NCBI GenBank assembly: GCA_964406135.1
Contig: CAYOQO010000009.1
Span: forward strand, 1-46,961
Origin: JACPFN01 sp964406135
Lineage (GTDB): Bacteria; Babelota; Babeliae; Babelales; Chromulinivoraceae
Reading direction: 5' to 3'
Length of the DNA: 46,961 nt
Below the pieces are notes generated by a model that was not told the origin of the DNA, did not search any database, and was given only the letters and a program-made list of their open reading frames with translations. Numbering within the stretch: position 1 is the first letter of the stretch; each line of letters starts with the position of its first letter. The translations under genes and the position numbers were made by a program. Below are positions 17,012-23,419 of this stretch, piece by piece.

Positions 17012-19225
17012 CTAAAAATTTTCTTGCTGTTTTTGCAAAATTGTGTCAACTGACATAACTTGATCATGTTGATGTGCTTGAAATCCAAGTTGTATGATTT
17101 CATCTAAAAGTTCCATGGGCCGTAGCCCTTCTTCAGCTGCTTGATGAAACAAGCAGGTTGCTGGCGTAAGTCCTGGAAGCGTATTGAATTCTAAAATTAC
17201 CACGCGTTTTTTGCCGGTTGATGATTGTTGTTCATTTTGAAAAAAACAATCGATACGAGAATATCCAATACATCCGATGGCAACGTATGCATCACGCACG
17301 GTGCGCTGAACAAGCAAAATATCTTCTTTAGGCAATCGTGCAGGTGTTTGATTTTCTCCAGCGCCGGGTAAAAATTTTTCTTCAATTGAAAGGACACCGC
17401 CTTGTGCAATTGCTTCACTTGGTGGTAGCGCTCGTGGATTTTGATTGCCGATCACGCCAACTGTGAGCTCCATACCAGTTAAACGTTCTTCAATGAGAGC
17501 AAAATCTTTTTGTTTAAAAATTTTTTGCAGTGATTGCAACAGTTCATTTTTGTTTTTTGGGCTTGCCACCATGACACTGCAACCATCATCATGTGGTTTG
17601 ACAATGCAAGGGTATTTAATTTGTTGCATAAATTGATCAAGTGGCTTGTCATCCCCGACTACGATCGGGGACCCAAGCATTATTTCAAAATCTTGTTTTG
17701 AAAGTAATAAAGCCTGAGGAACATGAAAACCTTGAGCTTTTAAAAATTGTCCTGTTTTAAATTTATCTATGCAAAGTGAGCTTGCAAAAATAGATGGACC
17801 ATTATACGGAATTTCAAGCATTTCAAGCGTTCCTTGAACTACTCCATTTTCGCCCTGCCCGCCGTGTAGCGCTAAAAATGCAAAATCAGCAATCGATTTT
17901 AATGATGACCATGGTATAAATTTTGCTTCAGACAATCGAGATGTTAATTCAACTGTTGAAGTGCAGACTAAAAGATTGTGTGAAATTTGATGCAGTTGCA
18001 TGTTGCTGTCTACAAAAACTGGAATGACTTCATATTTTTCAGGAGAAAGTTTGTAACAAACATTGCGACCAGATTCGAGCGAAATTTCTTTTTCATTTGA
18101 AGCGCCACCAAATAAAACAGCAACTTTAATTTTTTTCTGATCTTTTGATGCAGTCACGTTTCGCTCCATGCGGTAATTTTTTAATTCAGTTTTAATTAAA
18201 TGATTGATTAATTGAGCATGACCAATTCCAATTTCTGCAGCTTGGCGAAATAAAAATGATGATGGTGCCATACCGGTTAATGTGTTGCTATCAATGATGA
18301 TGACTTCGCCTTGTGGCGTTAGAAATCCATCAAACCGTGCAATATTGGTCATTTCAAGTGCGCGCATGGTTGCAATGCAAACATTTTGAATTTTTTGAAT
18401 GTTTTCAGGGCTGCATGCTGGCGGTGTACGTTTGGTAGCAACTCCGGGCATGTATTTGTGTCGATAGTCAAAAACATCAACTCCGTCAGCAAGAACCACT
18501 TCTGTTGGTGGCAATGCAATTAAATTTCCAGTTGTTGTGTCAGTAATCACAATGCAACAAAATTCCATGCCTTGAATTTTTTCTTCAATTAAAACATTTT
18601 GTCCGACATGTCCGCTGATAAAACAAGCGCGCAAAATTGCTGATTTTAAATTTTGTTCATCATATACACAAAATACGCCAAAACTTGATCCTTCATGAGC
18701 AGGTTTTACAATCACAGGAAATGAAATTTTTTGTTGTTTGAATAATTTTTGAATTAGTTTTGCATCATAATTTTGAATTTGTTTTATGGTTAAATCAAAA
18801 CCTTTTGGTACTAAAATATTGTGTAATTTTAAAAAATGATTGTGCAAAGTCTTGTTCATACCTAAAGAGCTTGCAAAAATTTTTGAGCCAAGGTATGGAA
18901 TTTTTAAAAGTTCTAAAATTGCTTGTAAGCGTCCATCTTCTGCATATTTTCCATGCGTTGCAATGTACATAAAGTCAATAAGTGTCGGCAAATTGTCCCA
19001 TACAATTTTTTGCGCTTCTTGTTCCAACCGATGTTCAAAATCTGCAATTTTTCCACGATATAAAAATGACCATGGTAAAATGTACAAATCACCTGCTGCT
19101 GCTTGAAAAATTGGAATAATTTTAAAAAGTTCTGAATCTAAATGATCACAAATTGTGCGTCCAGAATTAAATGAAACTTCTCGTTCAATTGATTTACCAC
19201 CTAAAAGTACACCAACTTTAATCAC
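17012..19225 (-). CDS. ddl: Tandem D-alanine-D-alanine ligase fusion (Ddl-Ddl)
   Basis: One 737-residue chain contains two complete ATP-grasp ligases (about 1-350 and 365-737); a single Ddl has about 300-370. Half 1 keeps E14 (GGKSIEREVS), KPAHEGSSFG (174-183), the DYRHKY pair (K257-Y258), R297/D299 and N314, with Asp312 in place of the usual metal-binding Glu. Half 2 keeps E378 (GGASNEKEIS), R657/D659, E679 and N681, but its loop is KPHDDGCSVM (543-552) and its pair is K617-F618. The ligase makes the D-Ala-D-Ala end of peptidoglycan stem peptides in the cytoplasm. AGGGGAC precedes the ATG. Residues 517-527 are encoded by a palindromic element. Whether both halves are active is open. Confidence 0.93.
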   Translation of the reverse strand: MIKVGVLLGGKSIEREVSFNSGRTICDHLDSELFKIIPIFQAAAGDLYILPWSFLYRGKIADFEHRLEQEAQKIVWDNLPTLIDFMYIATHGKYAEDGRLQAILELLKIPYLGSKIFASSLGMNKTLHNHFLKLHNILVPKGFDLTIKQIQNYDAKLIQKLFKQQKISFPVIVKPAHEGSSFGVFCVYDEQNLKSAILRACFISGHVGQNVLIEEKIQGMEFCCIVITDTTTGNLIALPPTEVVLADGVDVFDYRHKYMPGVATKRTPPACSPENIQKIQNVCIATMRALEMTNIARFDGFLTPQGEVIIIDSNTLTGMAPSSFLFRQAAEIGIGHAQLINHLIKTELKNYRMERNVTASKDQKKIKVAVLFGGASNEKEISLESGRNVCYKLSPEKYEVIPVFVDSNMQLHQISHNLLVCTSTVELTSRLSEAKFIPWSSLKSIADFAFLALHGGQGENGVVQGTLEMLEIPYNGPSIFASSLCIDKFKTGQFLKAQGFHVPQALLLSKQDFEIMLGSPIVVGDDKPLDQFMQQIKYPCIVKPHDDGCSVMVASPKNKNELLQSLQKIFKQKDFALIEERLTGMELTVGVIGNQNPRALPPSEAIAQGGVLSIEEKFLPGAGENQTPARLPKEDILLVQRTVRDAYVAIGCIGYSRIDCFFQNEQQSSTGKKRVVILEFNTLPGLTPATCLFHQAAEEGLRPMELLDEIIQLGFQAHQHDQVMSVDTILQKQQENF
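17645..17677 (-). repeat. Palindromic element P2 inside ddl
   Basis: Read on the coding strand the element is CTTGGGTCCCCGA...TCGGGGATGACAAG. TCCCCGA (17652-17658) pairs with TCGGGGA (17665-17671), with outer CTTG/CAAG arms. It encodes LGSPIVVGDDK (517-527) just before the YPCIVKP strand of the second ligase half, an insertion in a surface loop with no counterpart in half 1. Confidence 0.7.
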
Positions 19226-19322
19226 AATGTCCCCTACAAAAATGATAAATTATTTTATGACACTTTAGTGTAACATATTTCATTTTTAATTTTCAAAAAA
19301 ATTATGGCTTGTAAGGTAAAAT

Positions 19323-19351
19323 TTGGTAAAAAATTAATTTTGGTTTATACT
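19323..19351 (+). promoter_or_regulatory. Sigma70-type promoter for 19392 gene
   Basis: TTGGTA (19323-19328), 17-bp spacer, TATACT (19346-19351), 40 bases before the ATG of the secreted protein. Spacing is ideal and the -10 matches five of six bases. Confidence 0.5.
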
Positions 19352-19391
19352 GAAAAAGTTAATATGTTAGGGGTTTTTAAAGGCAAATTTT

Positions 19392-19757
19392 ATGATAAAT
19401 TCAAAAACGTTTTTTCTATTTTTTTTCTGTTCATTTTTTTCTCAAAGTGTAGTATACGGAATGTCTGACAATAATTCACCATGGGAATTTAATGGTTCCT
19501 TTGCCGAATTTTTGATAGATCCCATTTTGGAACAGTCAATTTTTGATCTTGAAGATGAGCGTGGACGAACAGATCGAACACCTATTAATCGCTTTTCTCA
19601 CTATGATGCACTAAAACGAAGAATGACTCCACTCAATAATCCAGCTCAAAGTCCAAACACTCCAAATAAACCAGATTCTTCTAATTCCATAGCTGATTTT
19701 TATGCAAAATTAATGAATAAGACTGAACGCAGAAAGTCTTTAGAGACTCCAAAATAG
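19392..19757 (+). CDS. Small secreted hypothetical protein
   Basis: 121 residues: a Phe-rich Sec signal (INSKTFFLFFFCSFFSQ), then a polar, Pro/Asn-rich and probably disordered mature region (PLNNPAQSPNTPNKPDSSNS) and a basic tail (ERRKSLETPK). No known family. The stop codon lies 41 bases before the second N block; that block seems to be an unmerged overlap, so the 3' end is trustworthy. Confidence 0.6.
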   Translation: MINSKTFFLFFFCSFFSQSVVYGMSDNNSPWEFNGSFAEFLIDPILEQSIFDLEDERGRTDRTPINRFSHYDALKRRMTPLNNPAQSPNTPNKPDSSNSIADFYAKLMNKTERRKSLETPK

Positions 19758-19798
19758 ACAATTTTAAATTTTTCGCATACTTTTAAGGTCAATGCTCA
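19744..19798. repeat. 55-bp direct copy, left of gap
   Basis: Identical over 55 bases to 19899-19953. The two copies abut the N block on either side, which is what an unmerged k-mer overlap of two contigs looks like. It is very likely not a real repeat. Confidence 0.9.
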
Positions 19799-19898
19799 NN
19801 NNNNNNNNNNNNNNNNNNNNNNNNNNNNNNNNNNNNNNNNNNNNNNNNNNNNNNNNNNNNNNNNNNNNNNNNNNNNNNNNNNNNNNNNNNNNNNNNNN
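19799..19898. other. Assembly gap, 100 N, probably spurious
   Basis: 100 N placed between two identical 55-bp ends. Collapsing the two copies removes the gap and leaves a normal intergenic spacer between the secreted protein and orn. Confidence 0.95.
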
Positions 19899-19953
19899 AG
19901 ACTCCAAAATAGACAATTTTAAATTTTTCGCATACTTTTAAGGTCAATGCTCA
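19899..19953. repeat. 55-bp direct copy, right of gap
   Basis: Exact copy of 19744-19798; it includes the last codons and stop of the preceding gene out of context, which supports an assembly origin. Confidence 0.9.
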
Positions 19954-19978
19954 TTTTTTCATTGCGAAAGATACAGTT

Positions 19979-20524
19979 ATGAATCAAAAAAATAATTTGT
20001 TGGTTTGGATTGACCTTGAAATGACAGGTCTTAACTATCACCATGATAGTATCTTGGAAATTGCGTCCATTATTACCGATACTGATTTAAATATCATTGC
20101 AATAGGACCAGACATGGTGATTCATCAGCCTGATGAAATTTTAAATCGCATGGACAATTGGTGTGTTGAAACGCATACAAAATCAGGATTATTCAAAAAA
20201 GTACAAGAATCTTTTGTGACGGTTGAAGAAGCAGAACAACAAACCTTGCAATTTATTCAAGAGCATTGTGCTAAAAATAGTGCGCCGCTTTGTGGCAATA
20301 CCATTTGGTTTGATAAGCTTTTTTTAAAAAAAGATATGCCTGACATTGTGAACTATTTGCATTATCGTGTGGTTGACGTAACGGCATTCAAAATTATGAT
20401 CTCTGCCTGGACTGGCAAAAAAGATATCGGATTCAAAAAAAATAATAGTCATCGAGCGCTTGATGACATTCAAGAATCAATTGCTGAGCTTAAATTCTAT
20501 CGCGAACATTACATCAAAGTTTAA
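19979..20524 (+). CDS. orn: Oligoribonuclease
   Basis: A 181-residue DEDDh 3'-5' exoribonuclease that degrades di- to pentanucleotides in the cytoplasm. All motifs are present: WIDLEMTGL (Exo I), the MDNWCVETHTKSGL family signature, LCGNTIWFDKLFL (Exo II) and SHRALDDIQESIAEL (Exo III with the catalytic His). Length is normal. The ATG is preceded by GAAAG. It is followed by a long hairpin and then a DUF4143 ATPase gene on the same strand. Confidence 0.96.
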   Translation: MNQKNNLLVWIDLEMTGLNYHHDSILEIASIITDTDLNIIAIGPDMVIHQPDEILNRMDNWCVETHTKSGLFKKVQESFVTVEEAEQQTLQFIQEHCAKNSAPLCGNTIWFDKLFLKKDMPDIVNYLHYRVVDVTAFKIMISAWTGKKDIGFKKNNSHRALDDIQESIAELKFYREHYIKV

Positions 20525-20562
20525 AACGATTGCTATAAAATCTTGCATCTGAACTTCGATCT

Positions 20563-20596
20563 GTGCTACTTTGTACATCGATGTATCAAATAGCAC
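20563..20596 (+). other. Long imperfect hairpin between orn and ATPase gene
   Basis: GTGCTACTTTGTACAT (20563-20578) pairs with ATGTATCAAATAGCAC (20581-20596) at 13 of 16 positions with a 2-nt loop. No T-tract follows. It lies about 40 bases upstream of the DUF4143 ATPase start, so it may be an mRNA 5' structure, an RNA end, or a degenerate palindromic element. Confidence 0.5.
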
Positions 20597-20636
20597 AAAA
20601 TCACTCTAAGTCCTCTTCGAATCGGAGAATTGAACT

Positions 20637-21821
20637 ATGTTTATCAAGCGTTTTATGGCCGATCATATCAAAAAATTTACAAAATTTCCGGTTATTGCCA
20701 TTTTGGGGCCACGTCAATCTGGTAAAACAACCTTTGCGCAACACACCTTTTCAAAACACACTTTCATTAGCTTTGAACAAGAGCATGTCCGTCAAGAAGC
20801 AATACAAGATCCTGAAAAATTTTTTAAAAAATATAACAATGACCATGGAGTCGTGATCGATGAATTTCAGTATGTTCCTGAAATCTTATCTCATATAAAA
20901 TATTTATCTGACACGCATCAGCGCCCTGGATATTTTGTTCTGACAGGATCTTCCAATTTTTTAATGAATGAACAGATCACAGAATCTTTAGCGGGACGTA
21001 TTGGAATTTTGACTATGCTTCCATTTTCAATTTCTGAACTACAACAAGGCAAATTACTTTCTGAACTTGATCTTATGATTGTTCAAGGTGGATACCCAAG
21101 GCTTTACACACAAAAATTTGCACCTGATGAATTTTATCCTTCCTACATTCATTCTTATGTTGAACGTGATGTGCGACAACTGAGCAATGTGGGTGACTTG
21201 CTTGAATTTAAAAGATTTATGCAACTGTGCGCTGGTCGGGTTGGACAACTGCTCAATGTTTCAGATTTAGCAGTCAATTGTGGCATATCTTCAAAAACTG
21301 CAGATCGTTGGCTTTCTGTTTTGCAAGCAAGCTATATCATTTTTTTACTCCAACCATATCATGTCAACTTTAACAAGCGAGTAACAAAACAATCTAAAAT
21401 TTATTTTTATGACACTGGTGTTGCCTGTTCACTTTTAGACATTAAAAATGCAAACAGTTTATCGCACAGCAACATGTACGGCCATCTGTTCGAAAATTTT
21501 TTAATGGCAGATTTATTTAAACAGTATGGCCAACTTGGCACCAAGCCACCGCTTTATTTTTGGCGTGATAAAAATGGCAGAATCGAAGTTGATTGCTTAA
21601 TTAATCAAGGGCATTTGCTTATCCCAATTGAAATGAAATCAAGTATGACCATGCGCAATGAATATTTTGATGGACTTATCAAATTTCAAGAATTAACCGG
21701 TCAGTCTCAAGCACCAAAAAACTACGTTGCCTATGCCGGAGATATTTCTGAAGAGCGAAATCCTGGTATGATGATTGATTGGAAATCATGGGGCAATTTT
21801 GTTCAAAAAATTGAAGAGTAA
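20637..21821 (+). CDS. AAA_14 / DUF4143 family ATPase (copy 2)
   Basis: A 394-residue relative of the protein at 47-1210: Walker A GPRQSGKTT, Walker B HGVVIDEFQ, GSSN sensor strand, the VERDVRQL segment, a winged-helix-like SSKTADRWLSVL region and the C-terminal RIEVDCLINQ...IPIEMKSS pattern resembling a PD-(D/E)xK core. GGAG lies about 9 nt before the ATG. The two copies are clearly diverged, so this is not a recent duplication. Function of the family is not established. Confidence 0.86.
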   Translation: MFIKRFMADHIKKFTKFPVIAILGPRQSGKTTFAQHTFSKHTFISFEQEHVRQEAIQDPEKFFKKYNNDHGVVIDEFQYVPEILSHIKYLSDTHQRPGYFVLTGSSNFLMNEQITESLAGRIGILTMLPFSISELQQGKLLSELDLMIVQGGYPRLYTQKFAPDEFYPSYIHSYVERDVRQLSNVGDLLEFKRFMQLCAGRVGQLLNVSDLAVNCGISSKTADRWLSVLQASYIIFLLQPYHVNFNKRVTKQSKIYFYDTGVACSLLDIKNANSLSHSNMYGHLFENFLMADLFKQYGQLGTKPPLYFWRDKNGRIEVDCLINQGHLLIPIEMKSSMTMRNEYFDGLIKFQELTGQSQAPKNYVAYAGDISEERNPGMMIDWKSWGNFVQKIEE

Positions 21822-21828
21822 AAATTTC

Positions 21829-21889
21829 CATCAAAAACTCTTTTTCTTTTGACCAAAAATCAATACTTTCAATTGATTAATTGTATTTT
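21829..21889 (+). promoter_or_regulatory. Conserved upstream block of paralog A
   Basis: 61 bases that align without gaps to 23261-23321 upstream of paralog B with 6 differences. It contains a near-palindrome CAATTGATTAATTG (21870-21883). Conservation outside the coding region marks it as a promoter or operator duplicated along with the gene. Confidence 0.6.
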
Positions 21890-21951
21890 CTTCTCTTTTT
21901 TTGCCAGCTTGAAAAGGCGTTGTAAGATTTGACAAAAAAGGAGATTGGTTC

Positions 21952-22467
21952 ATGAAGAATTCAAAACAAATATTTTTGAGCATGCTGTGTTTGATGATAA
22001 ATATCATGCTTCAAGGGTCAAAGATGGCAGCTGAGGTTAAACCATCACTGCAAACAATTCAAAAAGCTGCAAAAGCCTTAAAGGCTACAAAATTATCTCA
22101 TGGAAATTACAAAGTTAATGGTCGCGCCGTTTCTGGGATGGAATTAGTAGAAATGTGGCAAAAAAGTCATATTGAAAAAGTAAAACCTATGACGGTGCAT
22201 GAGTTGAAAGCGAAAATTGTAAAAATTCAAGCAGATAATTTAAAGGCGGTTTCAGATCTGTATAATTACAAGATACATAATCAAGAGGGACCGTTTCAAC
22301 TTCAACAATACGATGATGAATTAAAGTCTGTGTTCAAAAACAATGCAAAAAATAAAGAATATCATGAAAAGTTGCTTAACCAACTTATGGATCTTGAAAA
22401 TGAAATTAATCAAACATTCAAAAAGCAATTAAATTATTTAGAAGAAATGAAAATGATTGCTGACTAA
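21952..22467 (+). CDS. Secreted hypothetical protein, tandem paralog A
   Basis: 171 residues with a Sec signal (MKNSKQIFLSMLCLMINIM). Residues about 30-70 form a small domain (ALKATKLSHGNYKVNGRAV in part, then SGMELVEMWQ) shared almost word for word with the gene at 23420; the C-terminal half is helical and differs from that paralog. GGAG is 8 nt before the ATG. The upstream 61 bp are also shared. The domain looks like a short beta-hairpin plus helix, reminiscent of the (GN)YxxxGxxxxxxExxxxW pattern repeated inside paralog B. Function unknown. Confidence 0.72.
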   Translation: MKNSKQIFLSMLCLMINIMLQGSKMAAEVKPSLQTIQKAAKALKATKLSHGNYKVNGRAVSGMELVEMWQKSHIEKVKPMTVHELKAKIVKIQADNLKAVSDLYNYKIHNQEGPFQLQQYDDELKSVFKNNAKNKEYHEKLLNQLMDLENEINQTFKKQLNYLEEMKMIAD

Positions 22468-22473
22468 TTTTTT

Positions 22474-22534
22474 AAAATTTACGAAAAAAGGAAAATAGTT
22501 TATGAAAATTTCAAAACAATTATTTTTTCTTTAA
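22474..22534 (+). pseudogene. Truncated 5' end of a third paralog copy
   Basis: These bases match the leader, ribosome site, ATG (22502) and first eight or nine codons of paralog B (MKISKQLFF), then hit a stop at 22532-22534. Similarity ends just where the toxin-antitoxin cassette begins. It is closer to B than to A. It is a relic left by rearrangement, not a gene. Confidence 0.7.
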
Positions 22535-22684
22535 ATTCAATTTTTTTTCTAAATCATCAATGCGCGCAAAAATTGACTCAAATTGGTCATATTTTAAATA
22601 CACAGTTTTAAAATTTCCATGCGCATCTTTTGAAAATTGTGGCTGCAATTTAGGATATTTTTTCTTTTTTTGATTTTTTTTCAT
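22520..22684 (-). CDS. Small antitoxin-like protein, third gene of cassette
   Basis: A 54-residue basic protein starting at ATG 22684 (AAAGG 8 nt upstream, 4 bases after the toxin stop). Its segment DAHGNFKTVYLKYDQFESI aligns without gaps to DDDGNKIGVELTYKDFDQL of the antitoxin at 22957, sharing D, GN, V, L, Y, F at matched places and a following Leu-rich helix. It thus looks like a second, shortened antitoxin paralog, with a Lys-rich head in place of the usual N-terminus. Its end overlaps the relic at 22502. Confidence 0.6.
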   Translation of the reverse strand: MKKNQKKKKYPKLQPQFSKDAHGNFKTVYLKYDQFESIFARIDDLEKKLNLKKK

Positions 22685-22688
22685 ATTT

Positions 22689-22970
22689 TTAACCTTTGTA
22701 AACATCCTTGCGATGCCCAACCTCAATCACTAAAATCATAATCGTTTTTTTATGATGTTCAAAAATAATTCGGTAATCACCAACGCGCAATCGATACGTT
22801 GAATCTTCACCTGGCATTTTTTTGATATCCATCATCACGTCTTCTTTTATCAATTTATCTAAATTTTTGTAAATAGCCTGAGCATAATTTGATGGAATTT
22901 TTGAAAGCTGCTTTTGAGCGCGAGACGAAATTTGCAAACTATGATTTTGAAAAATATTATTTTTTGCCAA
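22689..22970 (-). CDS. RelE/ParE-superfamily toxin
   Basis: A 93-residue basic protein of the RelE/ParE fold: HSLQISSRAQKQLSKIP at the start, and YRLRVGDYRIIFEH...VIEVGHRKDVYKG at the end, which is the hallmark of RelE-type mRNA interferases (Arg, Arg/Tyr and the HRKDVY tail). It would inhibit translation by cutting mRNA at the ribosome when not bound by antitoxin. It overlaps the antitoxin gene by 14 bases, so the two are co-translated. Confidence 0.88.
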   Translation of the reverse strand: MAKNNIFQNHSLQISSRAQKQLSKIPSNYAQAIYKNLDKLIKEDVMMDIKKMPGEDSTYRLRVGDYRIIFEHHKKTIMILVIEVGHRKDVYKG

Positions 22971-23169
22971 AATATTTTTTCTTTACTTCTTCATATGGAA
23001 TAGATTTCATTGGCTTTTTGCTTAATTTCAATTTTCGAATGGTTGCGATGTCATGCAATTCTTCTAAGCACTCCATCAATTGATCAAAATCTTTGTAGGT
23101 TAGTTCAACACCAATTTTATTGCCATCGTCATCATAAAATATTGTTGTTTTTAAAGATTTAAGTTTCAT
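22957..23169 (-). CDS. Antitoxin partner of the RelE-type toxin
   Basis: 70 residues from ATG 23169 (GAG 7 nt upstream); a GTG at 23187 is in frame but its reading would cover that site. Sequence features are an acidic start (YDDDGNKIGVELTYKDF), a Leu-rich helix (LMECLEELHDI) and a basic tail. This is the usual size and order for RelB-like antitoxins, which bind the toxin through the C-terminal part and repress their own promoter. A likely promoter with an inverted repeat lies directly upstream. Confidence 0.75.
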   Translation of the reverse strand: MKLKSLKTTIFYDDDGNKIGVELTYKDFDQLMECLEELHDIATIRKLKLSKKPMKSIPYEEVKKKYFGKK

Positions 23170-23198
23170 TTTTTTCTCATTTTGCACGAATAATCATA

Positions 23199-23232
23199 AT
23201 TTCATAAAACTGAAATGATCAAATTTTGTCAA
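23199..23232 (-). promoter_or_regulatory. Toxin-antitoxin promoter with operator-like repeat
   Basis: On the minus strand a perfect -35 TTGACA (23227-23232), 17-bp spacer and a -10-like TTTTAT (23204-23209). The inverted repeat ATTTCA/TGAAAT (23199-23204 and 23211-23216) covers the -10, as expected for autorepression by the antitoxin complex. Confidence 0.5.
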
Positions 23233-23260
23233 ACATTTTTCTGTTTTATTTTCAATTTTT

Positions 23261-23321
23261 CATCAAAAATTCTTTTTCTTTTCACCAAAAATCAACATTT
23301 TCAATTGATCAATTGTCTTTT
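23261..23321 (+). promoter_or_regulatory. Conserved upstream block of paralog B
   Basis: Partner of the block at 21829-21889 (55 of 61 identical). Here the palindrome is perfect: CAATTGATCAATTG (23302-23315). It may be the binding site of a shared regulator. Confidence 0.6.
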
Positions 23322-23322
23322 A

Positions 23323-23332
23323 CCCCCCCCCC
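23323..23332 (+). repeat. C10 homopolymer tract in promoter region of paralog B
   Basis: Ten consecutive C in otherwise AT-rich sequence, directly after the conserved block and about 87 bases before the paralog B start. At the matching place paralog A has a T7 run. Such tracts change length by slippage. Confidence 0.8.
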
Positions 23333-23419
23333 TGCCAAACTGAAAACATGCTGCAAATTTTTGCAACAAAAATATTTCAATCACTTGTCAAAATTTGACG
23401 AAAAAAAGGAGAACAGTTC

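Noticed and set aside
16498..17103. Longer 201-residue form of the secreted protein
   Set aside because: It would overlap ddl and bury a clear signal peptide that starts at 17001 after a good ribosome site.
19744..19953. 55-bp direct repeat as target-site duplication or attachment site
   Set aside because: Both copies abut exactly the N block, which fits an assembly overlap better than biology.
20600..20640. TTCGAATC near 20617 resembles a tRNA T-loop
   Set aside because: No matching T-stem, acceptor stem or anticodon arm can be built around it.
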